NCBI GenBank assembly: GCA_021847855.1
Contig: JAJZOT010000131.1
Location: 1 to 5,579, forward strand
Direction: 5' to 3'
Source: Thermoplasmata archaeon
GTDB taxonomy: Archaea; Thermoplasmatota; Thermoplasmata; Thermoplasmatales; Thermoplasmataceae
DNA: 5,579 nucleotides
In this document: piece by piece, positions 1-5,579 of the stretch
Position numbering within the stretch: the first letter of the stretch is position 1
Layout of the letters: every line of letters starts with the position of its first letter
The notes under the pieces: generated by a model
The model's input: only the letters and a program-made list of their open reading frames with translations
The model's database searches: none
What the model was told of the DNA's origin: nothing
Position numbers and translations under genes: made by a program

Positions 1-1
1 A

Positions 2-859
2 GGAACTCATCTTTCCAACGATTCAACATTCAGGCTTCTTCGGGGATTATGGGAACTTGCCCTGGTTAGGCTGGACGGAGATACATGGAATGCAACTGAA
101 GAGGGGAAATTGCTGCGAGCAGATTCAAAATTTGATATGGCTTCAGCCAGCTGGAACTGGGCCAGTCTTCATTATGGACCATGGGAACAATTGCTTCAAT
201 CACTGAAAACTGGAAAAACTGGTTTTGAACTAACACATGGGGATGAATTTTTTACATATCTGGAGAAGAATGAGCAGGATGCCAGGCTCTACCAGAAAGC
301 AATGGAAGCTTATTCCAGGCATGATTATCACTCATTGGTAGAATCCGTCTATAATGGCGGCCTGGACGAGATTGTTGATGTAGGGGGCGGTATGGGTGCT
401 TTTCTATTTTCACTGATGGAGAGAAACCCCAACATTCGCGGTACCATCTTCGAAAGTCCGGCAGTCGTTCAAAACTTAAACCTTCCCGACAAAATTAGGT
501 CACGGCTTAGCATCGTTTCCGGTGATTTCTTCAAAAGTTGGCCCTTCAGGTCAGGACACATACTCATGAGCAGAGTTATCCATGACTGGAGTGATGATCT
601 TGCGCTAAAAATCCTGCACAATGCAAAACTGGCCCTTCTACCTGGAGGAAAAATATACCTTATCGAAATGATTCTGTCTGAGGATTCTCCAAATGGCGGA
701 CTTCTTGATCTCAACATGCTTACAATGACAGGAGGGAGAGAACGCACACTGGCCCAGTTTCAGAAACTTCTGGAGAGATCCTCTCTCAAGATAAGAAAAG
801 CTACCAGAAATAAAAGATTCGGTTACACCATTGAGGTGATACATAGCGAAACAGATTGA
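2..859 (+). CDS. SAM-dependent O-methyltransferase, 5'-truncated (PF00891 type)
   Basis: The reading frame is open to the left edge, so 285 residues are visible and the true start lies outside. Judged against the usual 330-350 residues, roughly 50-60 are missing. Residues 1-45 of the visible part resemble the winged-helix/dimerisation domain of small-molecule O-methyltransferases (FRLLRGLWELALV, then a TEEGKLLRAD turn). The Rossmann SAM-binding domain follows: motif I DVGGGMGAF (126-134, nt 377-403), acidic FESPAVV (150-156), GDFF (174-177), and LLPGGKIYLIE (212-222). RVIHDWSDD (191-199) carries the presumed catalytic-base His194 (nt 581-583). A GGRERT segment near 244-249 matches the C-terminal substrate-pocket region. 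The family transfers methyl from SAM to hydroxyls of aromatic or polyketide-like acceptors in the cytosol; the acceptor here is unknown. It is the first visible gene of the plus-strand cluster, 19 nt before the phosphatase. The fold call is firm and the substrate is open. Confidence 0.9.
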   Translation, partial: GTHLSNDSTFRLLRGLWELALVRLDGDTWNATEEGKLLRADSKFDMASASWNWASLHYGPWEQLLQSLKTGKTGFELTHGDEFFTYLEKNEQDARLYQKAMEAYSRHDYHSLVESVYNGGLDEIVDVGGGMGAFLFSLMERNPNIRGTIFESPAVVQNLNLPDKIRSRLSIVSGDFFKSWPFRSGHILMSRVIHDWSDDLALKILHNAKLALLPGGKIYLIEMILSEDSPNGGLLDLNMLTMTGGRERTLAQFQKLLERSSLKIRKATRNKRFGYTIEVIHSETD

Positions 860-878
860 AGAAATTATTTCCAGAAAC

Positions 879-1481
879 GTGCCGTCTATAATGCTAATAC
901 GACACGCTGAACGTTATCCTGTTGATTCACGGGAGGTTGATCATTATGTAAAGCTGACTGAGAGAGGGGTTAAGGATGCTATCGAACTTGGTAAGAGGTT
1001 GATGGGAAATATTACCCAGATTGTTTCCAGTTCGGTCCCCAGATGCCTGGACACGGCGGATGCAATCAAGAGAGGTTCCGGTCAGGTTTCAGTTCCGTTA
1101 ACCACTGATTGGAGGCTGGGAAACCCGGGGATATGGACAATCGATCACGATGCTTCATGGTCATCATTCTTAAAATTAGGCCTGCCGGAACTTCTCAGAA
1201 GACAGGTCATGGGAGAAAGAATAAGTGGCTACAGGGAACTTGAGCAGGGAACCAGAATACTTATTGACTTCATGATTCAGCACTCAATGGATCGTGGATT
1301 GAGTATTTATGTCAGTCACGATGCGATTATTGCTCCGATAATTGGACATCTCCTTAACCTGCATGAGGTTGAGGATTTTTTTCCAACTTTTCTTGAAGGT
1401 CTTGTAATCGTGCCGGGTGAAGCAAATTTAGAGGTGTATTGGCGCGGAATCTCGCAAAAAGTTGCATGGGATAGGGAATGA
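879..1481 (+). CDS. histidine phosphatase superfamily protein, 200 aa
   Basis: A cytosolic phosphohydrolase of the histidine phosphatase (phosphoglycerate-mutase-like) superfamily, which forms a phospho-histidine intermediate. The N-terminal RHAERYP motif (residues 8-14) holds the nucleophile His9. SSVPRCLDTA (51-60) supplies the phosphate-pocket Arg55. YVSHDAI (144-150) supplies the second His147. The glutamate usually found in an LRE-G motif of the mutase-like branch is not evident (WRLGNPG, 78-84). The HD pair (147-148) and the RHxxRxP pattern instead recall the histidine acid phosphatase branch, where Asp is the proton donor. No signal peptide or membrane segment is visible. The GTG at 879 is the first canonical start after the in-frame stop at 837-839, and it gives a complete first strand before RH. 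ATG 891 is a shorter alternative; neither has a clear Shine-Dalgarno. The stop overlaps the carbamoyltransferase ATG by 4 nt, implying translational coupling and a shared pathway. The substrate is unknown; a phosphorylated sugar or pathway intermediate is a guess. Confidence 0.85.
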   Translation: MPSIMLIRHAERYPVDSREVDHYVKLTERGVKDAIELGKRLMGNITQIVSSSVPRCLDTADAIKRGSGQVSVPLTTDWRLGNPGIWTIDHDASWSSFLKLGLPELLRRQVMGERISGYRELEQGTRILIDFMIQHSMDRGLSIYVSHDAIIAPIIGHLLNLHEVEDFFPTFLEGLVIVPGEANLEVYWRGISQKVAWDRE

Positions 1482-3295
1482 GCAGAAACGTATTTTTAGG
1501 TCTCCATGGGTATTCCTACAACAGCACGCGACAGATGCACGATGCAGGAGTTTGCATCATTGACGGTAATGGAACCGTTCTGGCTGCGGTAGATGAGGAG
1601 AGACTTAGCAGAGCAAAAAGGGACGGCACGTTTCCACTCAGGTCTTATCAGTCAGCAATGAACGTAGCCGGAGTTGTACCGGAGGATATAAAATCAGTGG
1701 CCTTTGTCGATAGAAGGTCACTTTGGCAAAGCTACTGGGTGTGGCGTTATGCCATAGAAACCTATCTCAGAACTGGAATCACGCCATGGAAGTATTTATT
1801 GTGGTGGAACAGACAGGCGCTTCAGTTCAATAGGTATCCTCCACCTGAACTTAAGGGCAAGACCATAAAATTCTATGAACACCACAGATGCCATGCGGCA
1901 TCTGCCTATTATCCCAGTCCCTTTAACCGTGCTACAGTGGTCACTCTGGATGGTATGGGTGACTTCAGTATCGGAGGATCTGTTTCAAGGGGGTTTGACG
2001 GGAATCTCGACCTCTTTCATAGAAGTAACGGATATTTTTCCCCTGGCCATTTTTATATGATAGTGACAGATTATCTCGGGTTCATTCCGGGAAGACATGA
2101 AGGTAAAGTTACCGGGCTTGCCGGTTATGGAAATCCTGAAAAGGCTTATGATGCTATGAAGAAGGTCATAAGATACAGAGAAGGAAAGTTAGAATTTATA
2201 GCAGGCCCTGTTGCGCAGGAATTTTTTAATGTTATCCGAACAACGCCAGGGACAAGAACAGGAAAATGGTATTTCCAGAACCACTGGAAACAAAATGGAG
2301 AAATGACTCCCAGCGACAACGACGGGTTCAAAGAAACTAACCTATCATTCTTCAGAAGTTTGTGGGACGGGTATAAAAGAGAGGACATTGCAGCTGCAGC
2401 CCAGAAAAGGCTTGAAGATATCGTCTCGGCTTACGTGAAAGATGCGATCAGGCATATTGGTGAAGCTGATCTTGTACTGGCTGGAGGAACATTTGCAAAT
2501 GTGCACCTGAACCAGAGATTGCTGGAGCTCCCTGAAGTTTCCAATATTTATATTCATCCAAATATGAATGATGGGGGTTTATCTGCCGGAGCTGCCCTTC
2601 TTATGTATCATGAGCAAAGAGAAGAAGCGCATCTGAAGTATACACAAATTCCATGGAAACACGTCTATCTTGGGCCATCATTCAGTGATGATGAAATTCT
2701 CGGGACTCTCAACCAGATGGGAGTTTCATGGGAAATCTCAGAACGTTCAGAAGAAGATGTAGCGACTTACCTTGCAAAAGGAAAGACCGTTGCAGTATTT
2801 CAAGGGAGAGCGGAATATGGGCCACGGGCATTAGGCAATAGGTCTTTACTAGTCTCTGCTGTTGACAAAGGAATCCACCAGAGGCTTAACAGTAGATTGA
2901 ACAGAAGTGAAATCATGCCATTCGCCCCGGTTATCCTGGAAGAATTTGCCCCTAAATGGCTGATTGGATGGAAACCTGATCACATAGCTAGCCGGTTTAT
3001 GACCATAACATACAAGATCAACCCTGAATTCGCTGGTATGGTGCCGGGAACAGTCCACGTAGATGGCACCGTGCGACCACAAGTCGTCGGGCACTATGAC
3101 AATCCCCTTATACACTCCATATTAAGCAAGTATAATGAGATGACCTCTATTCCAATGGCTATCAACACAAGTTTCAACATGCACGAGGAACCGATAGTGT
3201 GTTCTCCAGTTGATGCAATTGATACATTTATGAGAGGAGCTGCTGACTTTATGCTCATCGGCAAATATATTGTCAAATCAAAGGCGTCAGTATAG
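1478..3295 (+). CDS. O-carbamoyltransferase, NodU/CmcH/TobZ family
   Basis: A complete 605-residue enzyme of the family that makes carbamoyl-adenylate from carbamoyl phosphate and ATP and passes the carbamoyl group to an acceptor hydroxyl. The Kae1-like N-terminal domain (about 5-380) begins with a GLHGY..DAGVCIIDGNG..AAVDEERLSR pattern. It carries the metal-site motif EHHRCHAASAYYP (134-146; His135/136/139) and LDGMGD (157-162). It also has GRHEGKVTGLAGYG (205-218), LAGGTFANVHLNQ (334-346) and the HPNMNDGGLSAGAAL nucleotide/metal segment (360-374; Asp365). The C-terminal domain shows GRAEYGPRALGNRSLL (443-458), MPFAPV (480-485), RPQVV (533-537), AINTSFNMHEEP (561-572) and a closing ADFMLIG (589-595). 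Length and motif order are normal, with no missing core residue noticed. The ATG overlaps the upstream phosphatase stop in an ATGA, so translation is probably coupled. A run of six Gs begins at the TAG stop (3295-3300); no T-rich terminator is evident. The acceptor is unknown: a nodulation factor, antibiotic or glycan analogue cannot be told apart here. Confidence 0.95.
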   Translation: MSRNVFLGLHGYSYNSTRQMHDAGVCIIDGNGTVLAAVDEERLSRAKRDGTFPLRSYQSAMNVAGVVPEDIKSVAFVDRRSLWQSYWVWRYAIETYLRTGITPWKYLLWWNRQALQFNRYPPPELKGKTIKFYEHHRCHAASAYYPSPFNRATVVTLDGMGDFSIGGSVSRGFDGNLDLFHRSNGYFSPGHFYMIVTDYLGFIPGRHEGKVTGLAGYGNPEKAYDAMKKVIRYREGKLEFIAGPVAQEFFNVIRTTPGTRTGKWYFQNHWKQNGEMTPSDNDGFKETNLSFFRSLWDGYKREDIAAAAQKRLEDIVSAYVKDAIRHIGEADLVLAGGTFANVHLNQRLLELPEVSNIYIHPNMNDGGLSAGAALLMYHEQREEAHLKYTQIPWKHVYLGPSFSDDEILGTLNQMGVSWEISERSEEDVATYLAKGKTVAVFQGRAEYGPRALGNRSLLVSAVDKGIHQRLNSRLNRSEIMPFAPVILEEFAPKWLIGWKPDHIASRFMTITYKINPEFAGMVPGTVHVDGTVRPQVVGHYDNPLIHSILSKYNEMTSIPMAINTSFNMHEEPIVCSPVDAIDTFMRGAADFMLIGKYIVKSKASV

Positions 3296-3336
3296 GGGGG
3301 AATTCTACAAGCCAATGAGTGGAAAACAGGCCATAC

Positions 3337-4632
3337 TTAAGACTTACTCATAATCAGGGTTGAAAAGATTTGGAGCAGATTATCAACGTGGACCGATACC
3401 GATTGAATATCTCCATTCGATGAGTATAAATAACCTGTCTTTCCAAGCTGCGCTGCAATACCAGGCCGATCAATTATTGACTGCATTTTTGAGGCAAGCG
3501 AATCAGCATCCCGGAAATGAAACAACAGCCCATTCTTTCCATCTACAACGTACTCTGCCATGCCTCCCACATCTGCAGTAATGACCGGTACTCTCGCCTG
3601 CTGGGCTTCGTGAATCACGAGTGGAGAGTTCTCCAGCCAGATTGAAGGGACAACTATGCAATCGAGATTGTTGAAAACCTCATCAACAATCTTTTCGCCA
3701 TTAAATTCACCCATCCATTCAAGCCTGTTCGCCAATTCAGCCCCAAACGAGTCTGCATACTTTCGCAGGGAAGGTGTGTATTCACTCTTCTCACGTCCCC
3801 ATATGCGTAGGATTGGATCACCAGTTAGATGGGAAAAGGCTTCTATCAACATTTTTATCCCCTTCCCTGGTATATGCGTTCCAATGTATCCAAAGACAAA
3901 AACACCTCCCTCCTGTTTTCTGCTTCTGCCAGAGAACTTTTTCAGATCAAAGCCATAGTCCAGATAGAACACCTTATCCTTATTTCCGAATGATGAAATG
4001 AATGAGTTCAGCACAGTTTTTGAGGGAGATATGAACTGGTCAATGTTGTCTATGGCTTCAATTGTCGCAAGCATTCGTTTATGGATCCATTCGGTCCAGT
4101 ATTTTTCGTCACCTGTTGCTTCATATGATCCAGTGTGGTAGCGAGAATAACAAAACTTCGCGCATTTCATATCCTCCTGACCGTCACATTGCTTCCATGG
4201 CTCCCCCTGAAGATTCATTTGCAGGAACTGCCCCCTTGGGCAAATTAGCCAGAAATCGTGTAGCGTATAGACTGATGGTATCCCGTGGTTATGTACTATC
4301 TTCGGAAGGGAAAGAGAAAGATGGTTCAGGTGCTGAAAGTGCACAATGTCAGGATTTAGCTCAGCTAATAATTTTTCAAATATGGAATCTAGCCCTGCAC
4401 TGATAAACCTGTCCTTAGTGCGTGCCATGTTTATGGTGTATCTGGACAAGATACTGTCTTCGGTTTTTATGGTAGACATCTCATATTCAGCTGCAAAAGG
4501 ATTCTCAGTCCTTGAAAACACTGAAACTTTGTGTCCGCGGGATATAAGCTCCTGCACTATTGTTTGCGTGTAGTTTTCAGATCCTGCATTGTATTCTGGA
4601 GGGTATCCATGTATAACTTGAAGTATATGCAT
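3337..4632 (-). CDS. GT4-type glycosyltransferase (GT-B fold)
   Basis: A complete 431-residue retaining-type glycosyltransferase, probably cytosolic or peripheral at the membrane inner face. The N-terminal acceptor domain opens with HILQVIHGYPPEYNAGSENY (2-21), typical of Glycosyl_transf_4. It continues with PDIVHFQH (94-101) and YTLHDFWLICPRGQ (122-135). Cys131, 149, 157 and 161 form a cluster before the domain linker. ISPSKTVLNSF (201-211) ends the acceptor domain. The Glycos_transf_1 domain starts near FGYIGTHIPGKGI (247-259). It includes LRIWGRE (275-281), LEWMGEF (304-310) and DCIVVPSIWLENSPLVIHEA (324-343). Glu334 and Glu342 form the EX7E nucleotide-sugar site, and ADVGGMAEYVVDGKNGLLF (353-371) completes the fold. 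The donor and acceptor sugars cannot be read from sequence. The gene converges on the carbamoyltransferase 41 nt away, so it belongs to a separate transcript. It has no Shine-Dalgarno; a TTAATCTA box about 26 nt upstream suggests leaderless expression. It may act in the same glycan or glycoside pathway as the plus-strand cluster, which is inference from proximity. Confidence 0.93.
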   Translation of the reverse strand: MHILQVIHGYPPEYNAGSENYTQTIVQELISRGHKVSVFSRTENPFAAEYEMSTIKTEDSILSRYTINMARTKDRFISAGLDSIFEKLLAELNPDIVHFQHLNHLSLSLPKIVHNHGIPSVYTLHDFWLICPRGQFLQMNLQGEPWKQCDGQEDMKCAKFCYSRYHTGSYEATGDEKYWTEWIHKRMLATIEAIDNIDQFISPSKTVLNSFISSFGNKDKVFYLDYGFDLKKFSGRSRKQEGGVFVFGYIGTHIPGKGIKMLIEAFSHLTGDPILRIWGREKSEYTPSLRKYADSFGAELANRLEWMGEFNGEKIVDEVFNNLDCIVVPSIWLENSPLVIHEAQQARVPVITADVGGMAEYVVDGKNGLLFHFRDADSLASKMQSIIDRPGIAAQLGKTGYLYSSNGDIQSVSVHVDNLLQIFSTLIMSKS

Positions 4633-4648
4633 TTAGCGAGAAAAATGG

Positions 4649-4662
4649 TAATCTTAGATTAA
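4649..4662 (-). promoter_or_regulatory. candidate TATA box/palindrome upstream of the glycosyltransferase
   Basis: On the minus strand TTAATCTA (4662 to 4655) is preceded by AAAAA, reminiscent of a purine-rich BRE. It is centred about 26 nt upstream of the glycosyltransferase ATG, the spacing expected for a leaderless archaeal transcript. The same bases form a palindrome, TAATCT-T-AGATTA (4649-4661), which could be chance in A/T-rich DNA or an operator over the TATA box. Support is positional and by consensus only. Confidence 0.4.
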
Positions 4663-4692
4663 TTTTTCGTTATGCCCGGCTTTGGGACAAAA

Positions 4693-4995
4693 TTATTCGT
4701 GATCTCCTCCCAGAATTTTTTCATCGTCGGGCGTCAGCCTTATTTCCCTGACATGCAGCGTCACTGAATATTTACCAAGAAAATCAAGCACCTCCGGCGC
4801 ATCTTCACCCCTCAGAATTACTACGCCCCTCAGGAGTTTCCTGTGTGGAATATCCTCCATAAAGCCATGCCTGTGATATTTGTATTTTCCATTCCATGAT
4901 GATGAGTCCTGTCCGTAGAACTTCTGCATGAACTTGTTCACGGTGTTGTGATCCGTCTTCTCTGGAAATTGAAAAAGTATCATGGTTCCATTCAT
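4693..4995 (-). CDS. small uncharacterised protein, 100 aa, possibly IS accessory
   Basis: I do not recognise a named family. The sequence reads as a genuine small alpha/beta protein. A strand MILFQFPE (5-12) is followed by a helix about 15-28. Polar KYKYHRHGF (37-45) and IPHRKLLRGVVILRG (49-63) form the next strand(s). A helix DAPEVLDFLGKY (65-76) and a last strand VTLHVREIRLT (78-88) complete an apparent beta-alpha-beta-beta-alpha-beta, ferredoxin-like order. The basic, histidine-rich middle (His41, His43, His51, Arg42, Arg52, Arg56) could contact nucleic acid. There is no signal peptide, membrane segment or cysteine. The ATG at 4995 has no Shine-Dalgarno, but lies about 27 nt from a TTTAAA box and abuts a palindrome. 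It is divergent from the transposase, which suggests a role tied to the insertion sequence, such as a regulator or transposition cofactor; that is inference. Its stop is 60 nt upstream of the glycosyltransferase start on the same strand, so read-through is possible. Confidence 0.65.
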   Translation of the reverse strand: MNGTMILFQFPEKTDHNTVNKFMQKFYGQDSSSWNGKYKYHRHGFMEDIPHRKLLRGVVILRGEDAPEVLDFLGKYSVTLHVREIRLTPDDEKILGGDHE

Positions 4996-5016
4996 TATGT
5001 GGAGTAGTCCACATAA
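4995..5016. repeat. perfect 9-bp inverted repeat, candidate operator
   Basis: TTATGTGGA (4995-5003) and TCCACATAA (5008-5016) are perfect reverse complements around a GTAG centre. The left arm touches the first base of the small gene's ATG. The right arm ends next to the TATTTAAA box. The position between a TATA box and a start codon is typical of an archaeal repressor site; it could also be a transposase-binding or hairpin element. Confidence 0.65.
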
Positions 5017-5017
5017 C

Positions 5018-5025
5018 TATTTAAA
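5018..5025. promoter_or_regulatory. symmetric TATA box shared by divergent genes
   Basis: TATTTAAA on the plus strand contains the self-complementary TTTAAA (5020-5025), so it can be read in both directions. Its centre is about 24 nt upstream of the transposase GTG (5046) and about 27 nt upstream of the small gene's ATG (4995). Those are roughly the distances expected if both transcripts are leaderless. No Shine-Dalgarno precedes either start, which agrees with this. No experimental start site is available. Confidence 0.5.
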
Positions 5026-5045
5026 CCTGCTCGTCATATACATGC

Positions 5046-5579
5046 GTGGCCAGGAGGACCGTTGAGGATCTCAGGAATCTTGTCAAATCGGTAAGGGACA
5101 GGTCGTTTCCCTATGAGAAAAGGGAATCTGATAAAAGGAACTGGTCCAGTTACGATGATGCACAGGTCAATGAGATCGCCGATGTTCTTGAGACAATAAG
5201 GGATATAGTGGACATGGCGGCATCAAACCTTCCTGAAAGAAAGAAGACTGCTGGAAGGCCTCCGGTACCCGCATCGGACGTGGTGAAGGTCATGCTCATG
5301 CAGGCATACTTCGGGATGCCCAATCGCATAGCCGAAGGATTCCTTCGTTTATTTGGGGAGAAACTCGGCATATCCTCCTCCTTTTCATACAAAACTATAG
5401 AGAGGGGTTACGATCCTGATAGGACGAAAGAGATGCTTGATCAGGTTCACGGGATCATGAACCTTTCTGGGAACTCAAAAGAGAAGATATTCTCCACCGA
5501 TGGCACAGGAGATCCTGCAACCATGAAGGTCAATTACGAATCCAGGAGAAGCCTGCAGCGCCAGGAAAAGGAGAAGCAT
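5046..5579 (+). CDS. DDE transposase, 3'-truncated by the window edge
   Basis: The frame runs open from GTG 5046 to the right edge, giving 178 visible residues with no stop. An in-frame TAA at 5022-5024 leaves GTG 5046 as the first canonical start, and the nearby ATG at 5042 is out of frame and stops after seven codons. The N-terminal part is basic and helical (3-60). A KKTAGRPPVPASDVVKVML stretch (66-84), AYFGMPNRIAEGFLRLF (87-103), LGISSSFSYKTIERGY (107-122) and a helix near 125-140 follow, a pattern I associate with euryarchaeal IS transposases. KIFSTDGTGDPATMKVNYE (147-165) carries Asp152, the likely first catalytic acid of the DDE triad that binds metal for strand cleavage. The second Asp and the Glu lie outside the window, so activity cannot be judged. 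The gene is divergent from the small protein across a 50-nt promoter spacer and is probably leaderless. Confidence 0.82.
   Translation, partial: MARRTVEDLRNLVKSVRDRSFPYEKRESDKRNWSSYDDAQVNEIADVLETIRDIVDMAASNLPERKKTAGRPPVPASDVVKVMLMQAYFGMPNRIAEGFLRLFGEKLGISSSFSYKTIERGYDPDRTKEMLDQVHGIMNLSGNSKEKIFSTDGTGDPATMKVNYESRRSLQRQEKEKH

Larger units (their letters stand above)
4672..5579. mobile_element. probable insertion sequence, left part only
   Basis: The DDE transposase at the right edge shows that an insertion sequence enters the window, and its right end lies outside. If the divergent 100-residue gene belongs to it, the left terminus must fall between the glycosyltransferase start (4632) and that gene's stop (4693). 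A G/C-rich break in otherwise A/T-rich spacer, near GCCCGGCTTTGGGACAAA (about 4674-4691), is a candidate end. The archaeal ISA1214 type is known to carry a second ORF beside the transposase, which would fit this layout, but I cannot confirm the family. If the small gene is not part of the element, the left end would instead lie within 4996-5045. The boundary is therefore approximate. Confidence 0.4.

Noticed and set aside
110..859. Start of the O-methyltransferase at TTG 110
   Set aside because: The frame is open to position 2, and the upstream residues match the family's winged-helix domain, so the gene is truncated by the window and TTG 110 is internal.
1885..1904. Perfect 8-bp inverted repeat CAGATGCC/GGCATCTG
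   Set aside because: It falls exactly on codons for the conserved HHRCHAASA metal motif, so protein constraint explains it; no sign of a regulatory hairpin.
3315..3353. 12-residue frame after the carbamoyltransferase, with a G-run upstream
   Set aside because: Too short, no recognisable content, and the G6 run is about 14 nt from the ATG, too far for a normal ribosome site.
3656..4403. Plus-strand open frames at 3656-3958, 3774-4001 and 4062-4403
   Set aside because: They lie antisense to the well-supported glycosyltransferase and show no domain-like pattern.
4693..4995. Possible Cas2-like nuclease
   Set aside because: Size and predicted fold order are similar, but the N-terminal strand lacks the Cas2 catalytic Asp motif and there is no CRISPR array or cas1 in view.
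4805..5014. Alternative minus-strand frame beginning at 5014
   Set aside because: It overlaps the 100-residue gene in another frame, starts inside the palindrome and lacks alternating strand/helix character.
5150..5392. Minus-strand frame opposite the transposase
   Set aside because: It is antisense to a clear DDE transposase reading frame and low in protein-like features.

Overview
The window looks archaeal, most likely from the Thermoplasmata, although this rests on style and not on a marker gene. Arginine is written mainly with AGA/AGG and isoleucine often with ATA. Start codons lack convincing Shine-Dalgarno sequences. A/T-rich boxes sit about 24-27 nt upstream of several starts, as expected for leaderless archaeal transcripts. 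The transposase at the right end is of a DDE type I associate with euryarchaeal insertion sequences.

Left half (1-3295, plus strand): three tightly packed co-directional genes. An O-methyltransferase of the PF00891 type is cut by the left edge. It is followed after 19 nt by a small histidine-phosphatase-superfamily protein. A full-length NodU/CmcH/TobZ-type O-carbamoyltransferase comes next, and its ATG overlaps the phosphatase stop (ATGA).

Middle (3337-4632, minus strand): a complete GT-B fold, GT4-type glycosyltransferase converges on the carbamoyltransferase, with 41 nt between them. Together the four genes read as tailoring enzymes for a hydroxylated small molecule, lipid or surface glycan: methylation, dephosphorylation, carbamoylation and glycosylation. 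The scaffold they act on is not encoded here, so this pathway is inferred from context.

Right end (about 4633-5579): a 100-residue unrecognised protein on the minus strand and a right-truncated DDE transposase on the plus strand diverge from a 50-nt spacer. That spacer holds a perfect 9-bp-arm palindrome and a symmetric TTTAAA box at about the archaeal promoter distance from both start codons. This is probably the left part of an insertion sequence inserted beside the tailoring cluster. The small protein may be its accessory gene. No stretch over 300 nt lacks a gene, and no RNA gene or CRISPR array was seen.
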